This document shows, in pieces, positions 15,962 through 23,039 of a stretch of DNA of 64,000 bases (the stretch's first letter is position 1; each line of letters opens with the position of its first letter). The stretch comes from Billgrantia ethanolica (GTDB lineage: Bacteria > Pseudomonadota > Gammaproteobacteria > Pseudomonadales > Halomonadaceae). The notes under the pieces were generated by a model. That model was not told where the DNA came from and searched no databases. It was given only the letters and a program-made list of their open reading frames with translations. The stretch lies in the NCBI RefSeq assembly GCF_021404305.1, contig NZ_JABFTX010000002.1, forward strand, positions 248,001 through 312,000, read 5' to 3'. The translations under genes were made by a program, and so were the position numbers.

Positions 15962-16183
15962 ATGAGTACTTCAAGCGTTCGTCTGGATCATGAGCTGGTC
16001 GAAAAAGCCAGTATCATGGCCAAAGCGATGAATCGCTCCACGCCCAAGCAGATCGAGCACTGGGCCAAGATCGGCGAGATGATGGAAGACAATCCCGATC
16101 TGCCTTACGAATTCGTGCGCCAGGCCATCATTGCCAAGGCCGAGCGCGAAGCCGGCAAGCTCGAACCCTACGAGTTCGACTAA
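15962..16183 (+). CDS. ParD-like antitoxin
   Basis: A 73-residue protein resembling the ParD-like antitoxin family. It starts with a short strand, STSSVRLDHELVEKAS, as in ribbon-helix-helix DNA-binding antitoxins. RSTPKQIEHWAKIGEMMEDNPDLPYEFV follows as helices, and an acidic C-terminus probably contacts the toxin. It lies four bases before the toxin gene, in the usual antitoxin-first order, and downstream of a perfect palindrome that it probably binds. The open frame extends back to 15935, but the ATG at 15962 has GGGAGAG upstream. Confidence 0.85.
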   Translation: MSTSSVRLDHELVEKASIMAKAMNRSTPKQIEHWAKIGEMMEDNPDLPYEFVRQAIIAKAEREAGKLEPYEFD

Positions 16184-16187
16184 GGCC

Positions 16188-16460
16188 ATGCAGGTGCTGC
16201 AGACGCCCACCTTCACCAAGGCTGTCAAGAAGCTTCATGCCAATCAGAAACGCGATCTCGACAAGGCCGTGCGTACTCTGGTCGACAACCCGCTGATCGG
16301 TGAACTGAAACGAGGCGATCTGAGTTTTCTGCGCCTTTACAAATTCAAGATGGCCAAGCAACTGGCGCTGCTTGGCTACCATTACGATGGCGACTCGATC
16401 GTGCTGACCCTGATGGCACTGGGCACCCACGAAAATTTCTATCGCGACATCAAGCGCTGA
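16188..16460 (+). CDS. RelE/ParE-family toxin
   Basis: A 90-residue protein of the RelE/ParE toxin superfamily: TPTFTKAVKKLHANQKRDLDKAVRTL at the N-terminus, GELKRGDLSFLRLYKF, and LALLGYHYDGDSIVLTLMALGTHENFYRDIKR. ParE members poison DNA gyrase and RelE members cleave mRNA at the ribosome. The sequence does not decide between these, though the C-terminal H-NFYRDIKR end is typical of mRNA-targeting relatives. It is four bases after the antitoxin and three bases before a third small gene, so all three are likely one transcript. Confidence 0.85.
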   Translation: MQVLQTPTFTKAVKKLHANQKRDLDKAVRTLVDNPLIGELKRGDLSFLRLYKFKMAKQLALLGYHYDGDSIVLTLMALGTHENFYRDIKR

Positions 16461-16463
16461 CCG

Positions 16464-16817
16464 ATGGCTTCCTCCACCGACGCTCAGTTACTCGCCACCC
16501 AGGTCCGCCGCCTGCTCGAAGCGGCACCGGCGGCCACGCTGCCGATGACCTACCAGCAGCTCGCCGAAGCCCTGGGGCTCATTCCGCCGAGGACCATCCA
16601 GCGTGTGGCCCAGGCGCTCGAAGCGTCGATGCGCGAAGACGCCGAGCACGGCCGGCCCTTCATCGCCGCGCTGGTGGTCAGCCGGCGCGATGGCCTGCCG
16701 GCACAGGGCTTCTTCGAACTGGCCGTGGCCTTGGGGTGCTTTCCTGCGGAGCCGGCCCGACATGTCGAGGCCTATCGTGAGGAGTGCCGGCGAGCCCTTG
16801 CCGAACGCCCACCCTGA
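16464..16817 (+). CDS. Conserved small protein in the toxin-antitoxin operon
   Basis: A 117-residue protein I cannot assign. LPMTYQQLAEALGLIPPRTIQRVAQALEASM looks like a helix-turn-helix or winged-helix unit, followed by GRPFIAALVVSRRDGLPAQGFFELA. There is no signal peptide or membrane segment. It starts three bases after the toxin stop, so it is probably cotranscribed and could be a regulator or third component of that system, or an unrelated passenger. It converges on the DUF3820 gene. Confidence 0.7.
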   Translation: MASSTDAQLLATQVRRLLEAAPAATLPMTYQQLAEALGLIPPRTIQRVAQALEASMREDAEHGRPFIAALVVSRRDGLPAQGFFELAVALGCFPAEPARHVEAYREECRRALAERPP

Positions 16818-16833
16818 GCATGACGAAACCTGC

Positions 16834-17052
16834 TCACGAGCGGCGCAGCGGGTCGAGCAGGGCGCCCAGCCCGTTGTGATCGATCTCGTGCATCAGGTGC
16901 AGCAATTCCCCGATCTCGCCGGGAGGAAAGCCCTCGCGAGCGAACCAGTTGAGGTAGGGGCCCGGCAGGTCGGCGATCAACCAGCCTTCGTACTTGCCGA
17001 ATGGCATCTTGCGGGTGACCAGCTTTTCCAGATCTTCTGGCTGCACGTCCAT
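16834..17052 (-). CDS. DUF3820 protein
   Basis: A short protein of about 72 residues with the DUF3820 pattern: MPFGKYEGWLIADLPGPYLNWF followed by REGFPPGEIGELLHLMHEIDHNGL. Pseudomonas relatives have been described as quorum-regulated factors; the molecular role is unknown. Start choice is open. ATG at 17052 has AGGAG touching it, while GTG at 17046 would have ideal spacing. The frame is open to 17088. It converges on the small gene at 16464. Confidence 0.78.
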   Translation of the reverse strand: MDVQPEDLEKLVTRKMPFGKYEGWLIADLPGPYLNWFAREGFPPGEIGELLHLMHEIDHNGLGALLDPLRRS

Positions 17053-17320
17053 CTCCTGTCGTTGCGCTGCGGGATATCCCACCAGCAAAGGCGCCGCGGG
17101 GCAAGCGGGTGGTTTGCCGAACGCAACATACGCTTACCGGACTGGCATTGTATTGCCGTGGAGCCGGGCTAGCTTCATCAGGGAAGCCACAAGCGCTACC
17201 GCACTGCAGCCCAGCGGCGGTCAACCCCAGGAAGAGGTGGCTCGCTTTGGTGATGACTCCCTGATGGGACGCCCGGAGCAACCGGTGGAGATCGCAGGGG
17301 TGTTCGTGCTCAACCCGGGC

Positions 17321-17734
17321 TCATGGCGTGTCTGAAGGTATGGCCGCCGGGTCCATCCAGAACGACTCCCAGACGTGCCCGTCGGGGTCCGCCAAGGCGC
17401 AGCTGTACATGAAGCCGTGATCCTGGCGCGGATTGATATCGGCCGTGCCGCCATTGGCGCCGGCCGTCTCGTTCATTACATCCACCGCCGCGCGGCTCTC
17501 GCAGGAGAGAGCCAGCATGACCTCGCTGGCGTCGGTCGGTGGAATCGGGCGGTCGGTGAAGGTGCGCCACTTGGCGTGGGTGAGCAACATTACGTGGATC
17601 GTCTCGCTCAGCACCATGCATGCCGCCGTTTCATCGGTGAAGTGCGGGTTGTTGGTAAAGCCTAGCGCCTGGTAGAACGCCATCGATTTTTCGAGATCGG
17701 CGACGGGCAGGTTCACGAAAATCATGCGCGACAT
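17321..17734 (-). CDS. VOC-family (glyoxalase/bleomycin-resistance fold) protein
   Basis: A 137-residue vicinal-oxygen-chelate fold protein. The first strand is RMIFVNLPVADLEKSMAFY, with YQALGFTNNP after it. The second module ends in DHGFMYSCALADPDGHVWE, the usual metal-ligand Glu region. Members include lactoylglutathione lyases, dioxygenases and drug-binding proteins, and the reaction here cannot be told. GGAG precedes the ATG at 17734. It follows the YgjV-type gene by 38 bases on the same strand. Confidence 0.85.
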   Translation of the reverse strand: MSRMIFVNLPVADLEKSMAFYQALGFTNNPHFTDETAACMVLSETIHVMLLTHAKWRTFTDRPIPPTDASEVMLALSCESRAAVDVMNETAGANGGTADINPRQDHGFMYSCALADPDGHVWESFWMDPAAIPSDTP

Positions 17735-17772
17735 GGCAAAGCTCCATCGGGTAGAGAGAAGGGTGCTTCTCA

Positions 17773-18309
17773 CTATCGGATGGGGCAGGGCGGTTTCGAC
17801 AACCGGGCCTCACGCCTCATTCGCAGCATGGTGAACACGTTGGTGAGGAAGATCAGGCTTTCGGCGATGGTGCCACCGATGGAACCTGCCAGCAGATTAC
17901 TGGCTACCCAGCACAGCGCTGCGGCGGCTAGGGTAATGCGCATGGGAATACCGCTCAGCATGAACATGCCGTAGGTGCCCAGCAGGCCGGCGGTCAGGGC
18001 CGGAATGTCTCTTGGGCCGCTCCAGGTCAGCAGGGCCACCGCCAGAGTGGCGAGCAACATGCCGAGCATGACGGCACGGTTCCCTCGAAAGCGGCGTACC
18101 AGGGCGATACGCAGCACAATCAACGCCGAGATGCCCGCTGCCACCCAGCTCTCGAACAGGGCGAACTGAGCGGCGAAGGCGACGTTGGCAAACAGCAGCA
18201 GGACGAACAGCCGGTCGTCGCGCTTGTTGGCAAACGCCAGGAGGCAGAGCGCCAAGGCGATGAGGCTGACGCCTTGCCCCAGCAGCCATCTGAGGCCGAT
18301 CTCGTCCAT
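17773..18309 (-). CDS. YgjV-type inner-membrane protein
   Basis: A 178-residue hydrophobic protein with about five or six membrane segments (LLGQGVSLIALALCLLAF, ISALIVLRIALV, MLGMLLATLAVALLTW). It ends in GTIAESLIFLTNVFTMLRMRRE, as in the E. coli YgjV family. Function unknown. The ATG at 18309 follows a GGAAG site; the frame remains open far upstream but without protein character. It may be cotranscribed with the VOC gene. Confidence 0.8.
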   Translation of the reverse strand: MDEIGLRWLLGQGVSLIALALCLLAFANKRDDRLFVLLLFANVAFAAQFALFESWVAAGISALIVLRIALVRRFRGNRAVMLGMLLATLAVALLTWSGPRDIPALTAGLLGTYGMFMLSGIPMRITLAAAALCWVASNLLAGSIGGTIAESLIFLTNVFTMLRMRREARLSKPPCPIR

Positions 18310-18393
18310 GGGGCTTCCGTTAAGTCCAGACCAAAAGCCTGTCCGACCCTGGTGGAGCAAAGCCGCGACGGCAACGGGTTGGGAAGCGGCAAC

Positions 18394-18409
18394 GGCGCCC
18401 GTGGGCGCC
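18394..18409 (-). terminator. Hairpin downstream of the bacterioferritin-like gene
   Basis: GGCGCCC (18394-18400) and GGGCGCC (18403-18409) form a 7-bp stem with a 2-base spacer, 10 bases after the stop of the minus-strand gene. No T-tract, so termination is uncertain. Confidence 0.4.
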
Positions 18410-18419
18410 TTAGCTCGTT

Positions 18420-18887
18420 TTACATCTGCGAGAGCAGGTAGTTCGGCTTGCCCAGCATCTTGATCAGCCGCAGCTGCTGCTCCAGCCAGTGGGCGTGATC
18501 CTCTTCGGTGTCGGCCAGCAGGCCAAGGAGCACGTCGCGGGTCTGGAAGTCGCGCTCCCGCTCGCACAGGGCCATGGCCTCCTTGAGGGCGTCGCCTACT
18601 TCGTATTCGAGCTGCAGATCGTTGGCGATCATCTCTTCGACGTCGCTGCCGATACGCACCGGGGTGCGGGTGTGGATGTCGGGCTTGCCTTCCAGGAACA
18701 GGATGCGCTCGATCAGCTGCTTGGCATGGCCCTTCTCGTCGTCGAACTCATGGGCGATGCGTTCGTAGAGCTTGGTGAGGCCCCAGTCGGCGTACATCTC
18801 CGAGTGGAGAAAGTACTGATCCATGGCGGCGAGCTCCGCTGCCAGCAGGCCGTTCAGGGCGTCGATAATCTCTTGGTTGCCTTTCAT
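18420..18887 (-). CDS. Bacterioferritin-like (FtnA-type) iron storage protein
   Basis: A 155-residue ferritin-fold protein that should form a 24-mer iron store. Diiron ligands are in place: Glu18 (AAELAAMDQYF), Glu51 and His54 (DDEKGHA), and Glu/His in the fourth helix (LADTEEDHAHWLEQQ). In E. coli Bfr, position 52 is Met, the axial heme ligand; here it is Lys52. So heme binding in the normal way is not expected, and the protein resembles the heme-free Pseudomonas FtnA type. A likely promoter region is the AT-rich stretch from about 18930 to 19000. Confidence 0.9.
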   Translation of the reverse strand: MKGNQEIIDALNGLLAAELAAMDQYFLHSEMYADWGLTKLYERIAHEFDDEKGHAKQLIERILFLEGKPDIHTRTPVRIGSDVEEMIANDLQLEYEVGDALKEAMALCERERDFQTRDVLLGLLADTEEDHAHWLEQQLRLIKMLGKPNYLLSQM

Positions 18888-19094
18888 GCGTGTCCTTCCC
18901 TTGGCGCGAGTCGTGCGAGTGCATCCATCCTAGGATGAAACGTATGGTTGGTCAATTTTCCTTGTATTTCAGTAATTTGATATTGCTTTCGTGTGCGATT
19001 CGCATTTGGCCTGGCCGTTGAGACGAGTATCCTCAAGAGTAATACTGGCGGAGGGCGCGGCTGGTCATCCTTGCGGCTAATAGAGGAGAGTACG

Positions 19095-19577
19095 ATGCAG
19101 GTCTATACCAGCGACAAGCCGGTAGGCGTCATCAGCGATACCCACGGCCTGCTGCGCCCCGAGGCGCTCACCCTGCTCGAGGGCTGCGAGCTGATCGTGC
19201 ATCTCGGCGACGTGGGCGGGGGCGACGAGGATGCCGCTCTTCTCGAACGCCTGGCCGAGCTGGCGCCGACCTTCGCGGTGCGCGGCAACATCGACACCGC
19301 CGCCTGGGCCGAGGCGCTGCCGACGACGCTGGATCTCAGCGTCAACGGCTGGCACCTGCATCTCATACATATCCTGCAGGAGTTCGACCCGGCCACGCCC
19401 TGCGATGCGGTTCTTCACGGCCACTCCCACAAGCCGCGCAACGAGTGGCAGGATGGCCGGCTGCTGTTCAATCCCGGCGCGGCCGGCAAACGCCGCTTCC
19501 GCCTGCCCATCACCCTGGGCAAGCTGTGGGCCGACGAGCGTGGCCTGCGGGGCGCCATCCTGCATCTGCCGCTTTGA
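19095..19577 (+). CDS. YfcE/MJ0936-type metallophosphoesterase
   Basis: A 160-residue calcineurin-like phosphoesterase of the small YfcE type. Metal-binding motifs occur in order: GVISDTHG, VHLGDVG, VRGNID, HLIHI, and HGHSHKPRNE. Such enzymes hydrolyse phosphodiesters in the cytoplasm with Mn or Ni; the natural substrate is often unknown. AGAGGAG precedes the ATG at 19095. It stands alone between the bacterioferritin-like gene (divergent) and the LysE gene (convergent). Confidence 0.9.
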   Translation: MQVYTSDKPVGVISDTHGLLRPEALTLLEGCELIVHLGDVGGGDEDAALLERLAELAPTFAVRGNIDTAAWAEALPTTLDLSVNGWHLHLIHILQEFDPATPCDAVLHGHSHKPRNEWQDGRLLFNPGAAGKRRFRLPITLGKLWADERGLRGAILHLPL

Positions 19578-19643
19578 AGGCAATGCCCAATACAGCAGGG
19601 GGCTTATCGGTAGCGTTCGGTGTCTATCGAGAAGAGGGCGGGC

Positions 19644-20261
19644 CTACTCTCTCCTTGCCACCAGCAGGCCGATGCCGGCGCTTGCCAACAGGCTGGCGCA
19701 GGTGCGGTTGAACAGCCGGCGCATGGCGGGGCGCGAGAACCAGTGGCGTAGAAAGGCGCCGAAGCAGGCATAGCCGATGATGGCCACCCACTCGAGTGCC
19801 AGAAACAGGGCGCCCAGAATCAGGAACTGGAAGGCGACGTTACCGCTTGGCGTAACGAACTGCGGAAGGAACGCCGTGAAGATCAGGATCGCCTTGGGGT
19901 TGCCGGCGGCGAGCAGGAACTCCTGACGGCTCAGGCCCCAGAGCCCCATCGGGGCGGTGACCATGCCCTCGTCGCCACTCTCGGCGCCCCATAGCTGGAA
20001 GGCCAGCCAGAACAGGTAGCCGGCGCCGAGTACCTTGATGAGCAGGAACAGCTTCTCGGAGGTGTAGAGCACGGTAGCCAGGCCCGAGGCGGCGAGGGCG
20101 ATCATCACCACGAAAGCCGCCAGGCGCCCGATACCGGCCAGGCAAGCCATGCGCACGCCATAGCGTTTGGCGTTGCTCATGGAGAGCAGGTTATTGGGGC
20201 CCGGTGCCATGTTCAGAGCGAAGCAGGCCGGCACGAAGAGCAGCAGGGTCAGCAAGTCCAT
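19644..20261 (-). CDS. LysE/RhtB-family amino acid exporter
   Basis: A 205-residue membrane protein with about six hydrophobic segments. Family signatures are LNMAPGPNNLLSMSN near the first loop and LLAAGNPKAILIFTAFLPQFV in the middle. It exports amino acids or related small molecules; the substrate is not predictable. The ATG at 20261 begins directly before helix 1. The frame is open to 20363, but that part looks random and there is no clear Shine-Dalgarno. Confidence 0.9.
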   Translation of the reverse strand: MDLLTLLLFVPACFALNMAPGPNNLLSMSNAKRYGVRMACLAGIGRLAAFVVMIALAASGLATVLYTSEKLFLLIKVLGAGYLFWLAFQLWGAESGDEGMVTAPMGLWGLSRQEFLLAAGNPKAILIFTAFLPQFVTPSGNVAFQFLILGALFLALEWVAIIGYACFGAFLRHWFSRPAMRRLFNRTCASLLASAGIGLLVARRE

Positions 20262-20359
20262 TCGGGCCACCAGAGGGTGCGGTTCGGCTTTCGATTCTGC
20301 TACAGCGATGACTGACACGACAACCTGACCGTATTGCTCATGCTGGCCTGACAGGAAGT

Positions 20360-20384
20360 GCACCGGGCCGGCAAGGCCCGGTGC
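20360..20384 (-). terminator. Hairpin after the cyanophycinase gene
   Basis: GCACCGGGCC (20360-20369) and GGCCCGGTGC (20375-20384) pair perfectly with a 5-base loop, 13 bases beyond the stop of the minus-strand gene. T-tract weak. Confidence 0.6.
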
Positions 20385-20397
20385 AGAGCGCAGTGGC

Positions 20398-21684
20398 TCA
20401 TGGAGTATGCAATTCCACCCGCAGCCGCTCGAGGTCCAGGCGAACGTTTTCGAAGCTGTAGAGGTCGAGAGTCATGTCCTGACTCCAGTAGCCCTTGGTC
20501 TGGTCATCCTGGGTGAAGACAAGACGCAGCGCCTGCCCCTCGTCGCCGATCAGCAGGGACTCCACTCGCTCGGTCGCCGAGTTGTCCAGCAGGTCGAAGC
20601 CGATCAGCTCTTGCAGGTTGCGGTTGGCACTGAACAGACCGCTCTGAAGGCTCACCGGTACTTCGAAGTACTCGCTTCCCACCGTCTCGCTCGCGCCATC
20701 CCGTACCCGATATTCTCCGCTTTCCGGCAGGTAGAGATCGCCGGGCAGAAGATAGCTCAGCCGCACGTTGGCCACACTGATGGGAAAGCCTTCGCCTGGA
20801 CGTGTCGCTGCGCTGAGATCGACCAGCGTGACGCCGCCACCGCCGGCAACCCGCCACTCGCCGCTCTCCACGACCAGAGCGGTGCCCTCGTCGATACCTA
20901 TCCCCAGCGGCATGCCGCCTTCGTGCTCCAGCATCACGGCCAGCAGCCGGCCCAGACGAGCCTTGCGGTCGAAGTGCTGGTCGATCAGGCCCGCTTCGAA
21001 GAAGCCTAGACCCTGGCGCACGATGGCAGGGCCGTGCTCCTGGTCGTTCATGCTCTCGTAGTCGTCGCGGAAGCCATGAAACAACGCTCCCCGGCTATCG
21101 CCCCCCGCCAGCATGGCGGGCGACATGATGGCAGCGCCGGCGCTGGTTCCCGCCAGCACGCCGCCCCGAGCGTTCATTTCGCGCATGGCGGTTAGTACGG
21201 GGGTATCGCTGCCATCCTCTTCCAGCAGCACGGCGGTGATACGAGTCTGGTCCCCACCCAGGAACCAGATGGCATCCAGTTCTGCAATCGAATTCGCCAG
21301 CTCCGAGTCGCGGCCGTTCTCGGCCCACTGGGATTCGTCAACGTCCTCGGTGCGGCGGTCATCCGCTACTGCCAGGGGCAGGAGGCGTATGTTTGCCTCG
21401 GTAAGGCCGATGGCGGTGAAGGCATCGACGATCTTGGCGTAGTTGCCGGAGATATTGCCGGTGGCGGCAGGCACCACCCCCAGCCGGATCTCGGAGGACG
21501 GCTTGTCGATCGGATCGATCACCGCGCGGAATACATCCTGGTGGCTCTCCTGCAGGAAGCCACCGGCCATCACCAGTGGGCCATCGGCCATTGCCGCCTG
21601 GCCGCCAAGCAGGGTGGTACCGAGTGTTAGCGCCAACAGGTAGCGTCGAAGCGTACGAGGGGTATGGGCAAGTGTATGCAGCAT
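20398..21684 (-). CDS. Exported cyanophycinase-like serine peptidase (S51)
   Basis: A 428-residue protein of the cyanophycinase branch of peptidase family S51, which splits the Asp-Arg polymer cyanophycin into dipeptides. It has a signal peptide (hydrophobic stretch LLALTLGTTLLGGQAAMA, about residues 15-32), so it acts outside the cytoplasm, like CphE-type enzymes. FLGGDQTRI is followed by the nucleophile motif GTSAGAAIMS, and GIGIDEGTALVV matches family strands. The last 130 residues form a strand-rich extension beyond the core. AGGAAC precedes the ATG at 21684; the frame stays open to 21870 without protein character. No cyanophycin synthetase is in the window, so the polymer may come from other organisms. 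Confidence 0.85.
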   Translation of the reverse strand: MLHTLAHTPRTLRRYLLALTLGTTLLGGQAAMADGPLVMAGGFLQESHQDVFRAVIDPIDKPSSEIRLGVVPAATGNISGNYAKIVDAFTAIGLTEANIRLLPLAVADDRRTEDVDESQWAENGRDSELANSIAELDAIWFLGGDQTRITAVLLEEDGSDTPVLTAMREMNARGGVLAGTSAGAAIMSPAMLAGGDSRGALFHGFRDDYESMNDQEHGPAIVRQGLGFFEAGLIDQHFDRKARLGRLLAVMLEHEGGMPLGIGIDEGTALVVESGEWRVAGGGGVTLVDLSAATRPGEGFPISVANVRLSYLLPGDLYLPESGEYRVRDGASETVGSEYFEVPVSLQSGLFSANRNLQELIGFDLLDNSATERVESLLIGDEGQALRLVFTQDDQTKGYWSQDMTLDLYSFENVRLDLERLRVELHTP

Positions 21685-22088
21685 GTCGAGTTCCTGGTCG
21701 ATACGTCGCGACCCGCCCGCAAGAGGCAGGCCAGGTAAGGTGTTTGTGACGGTGAAATCGATCAGGCTATTCGTTGTACCACTCGCTGAGAGCGGTGCGG
21801 GTGAGGGCGTAGCTGCCGGTGCGCAACACGGCATTGGTCCAGCCCTGATGGATGGGGCTGGACGAGACAAGTTGCACGGTTGAGCGAGAATCCGGCATTG
21901 GGGACCATCTGATTGTTGTTTTTTTCTAACCTACCCCCGTTTCCTCTGGCTCGCAACCGCCCGCTCCACGAAGTGGGTTTGTCATCTACGCCCCCACGGC
22001 TGCTGAAAACACACCTGTAAAAATGCAAAGCGCGCCGGAATGAAAGACAATAAGCAGGTTAACGAATGACAGGCACCCGCGAGGCGAC
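21685..22088. other. Intergenic region between cyanophycinase and nfsA
   Basis: 404 bases between divergent genes. An AT-rich T-run (about 21915-21930) may hold promoters. A possible 43-codon minus-strand reading frame is listed separately. No long repeat or strong hairpin was noticed. Confidence 0.6.
21767..21898 (-). CDS. Possible 43-residue small ORF
   Basis: A minus-strand frame begins ATG at 21898 and ends TAG at 21767-21769. The product would begin MPDSRSTVQLVSSSP and end LTRTALSEWYNE. Its composition looks protein-like, with small and polar residues and an aromatic end. But there is no Shine-Dalgarno, and I recognise no family. It could be a small protein, a leader peptide of the exported enzyme downstream, or chance. 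Confidence 0.25.
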   Translation of the reverse strand: MPDSRSTVQLVSSSPIHQGWTNAVLRTGSYALTRTALSEWYNE

Positions 22089-22820
22089 ATGAATTCCACC
22101 ATCGAACTGCTGAAATCCCATCGATCGATTCGCAAATTCACCGACCAAAAGATTCCCCACGAGCTGCTGATCGAGCTGATTCGCGCCGGTCAGGCCGCCG
22201 CGACCTCCAGCCACGTCCAGGCCTATACCGTCATTCACGTGAAGAACCCGGCCAACCGCGAGAAGATCGCCGAGCTGGCCGGCGGCCAAGCCTACGTGGC
22301 TTCCGCTTCCGACTTCCTGGTGTTCTGCGCCGACATGAAGCGACCCACCGAGGCCTCCGAACGCACCGGCGCCAACGTCGTGCGCGGCATGACCGAACAG
22401 CTTCTGGTGGCCAGCGTGGACACCGCGCTGATGGCCCAGAACGTGGCCATTGCCGCCGAATCCGAGGGGCTGGGCATCTGCTATATCGGCGGCATTCGCA
22501 ATAACCCCCAGGCCATCAGCGACCTGCTGCACTTGCCCGAGCACGTCTACCCGGTTTTCGGCATGTGCCTCGGCTACCCGGACGCCGACCCGGACGTCAA
22601 ACCGCGCCTGCCGGTGGAGGCGATCCTCAAGGAGGACTACTACAGCGACGACAGCGAGCTGGTCGCCGCCTTCGACGACGCCATGCAGAGCTACTACGGC
22701 CAGCGCCGCGGCGGCAACAAGGAGAGCAATTGGTCGAAGAACCTTACCCCGCTGTTCGACAGTAAACTGCGCGCTCACATGCGCGAGTTCCTCACCGAGC
22801 GTGGTTTCGAGATGAAGTAA
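22089..22820 (+). CDS. nfsA: NfsA-type NADPH-dependent nitroreductase
   Basis: A 243-residue FMN-dependent oxygen-insensitive nitroreductase of the NfsA group, reducing nitroaromatics and quinones in the cytoplasm. HRSIRKFTDQKIP at the N-terminus binds FMN phosphate. AGQAAATSSHVQAYTVIHV, AESEGLGICYIGGIRNN and FGMCLGYPD are characteristic. Length equals E. coli NfsA (240). It has GAGGCG before the ATG. It stands alone upstream of the amide operon. Confidence 0.93.
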   Translation: MNSTIELLKSHRSIRKFTDQKIPHELLIELIRAGQAAATSSHVQAYTVIHVKNPANREKIAELAGGQAYVASASDFLVFCADMKRPTEASERTGANVVRGMTEQLLVASVDTALMAQNVAIAAESEGLGICYIGGIRNNPQAISDLLHLPEHVYPVFGMCLGYPDADPDVKPRLPVEAILKEDYYSDDSELVAAFDDAMQSYYGQRRGGNKESNWSKNLTPLFDSKLRAHMREFLTERGFEMK

Positions 22821-22925
22821 CAGGGTCTGCTGTGTGAGAGGCTTCGTTGCTACCGAATGTTGCGAAGTGTTGACTGGCCGATGAATACAGGCTAAACCAC
22901 TTACTATGGGTGAGGACGTCAGTCC

Positions 22926-23024
22926 AAGCCCCAGGACTCAATGCTGAGTCCTCGATCACAGGACCATAGAGGCTCCCTGACTGGCGGCTCACTTGCTGAG
23001 CCGGAGGCGGGGGGCTTTTTTTTT
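22926..23024 (+). promoter_or_regulatory. Two-hexaloop antiterminator and terminator leader of amiC
   Basis: Hairpin 1 (22933-22952) has a 7-bp stem AGGACTC/GAGTCCT with hexaloop AATGCT. Six bases later, hairpin 2 (22959-22979) has stem CAGGACC/GCTCCCTG with one mismatch and one bulge, and hexaloop ATAGAG. Both loops carry A at position 1 and G at position 4, the known ANTAR-protein recognition pattern. A terminator pairs GCTCCC (22972-22977) with GGGGGC (23010-23015), encloses hairpin CGGCTCA/TGAGCCG (22985-23003), and ends in nine Ts. Its left arm is the right side of hairpin 2, so the two structures exclude each other. AmiR is the expected partner. Confidence 0.75.
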
Positions 23025-23039
23025 GGAGGCGCTTTTTTC

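Noticed and set aside
16772..17281. 169-codon minus-strand frame overlapping the DUF3820 gene
   Set aside because: It is in another frame from the recognisable DUF3820 protein and is Arg/Ala-rich as shadow frames are.
22926..23017. Direct pairing of AAGCCCC (22926-22932) with GGGGCTT (23011-23017) as the main terminator
   Set aside because: The arms are about 80 bases apart; the nearer GCTCCC/GGGGGC pairing explains the terminator and its overlap with hairpin 2 better.
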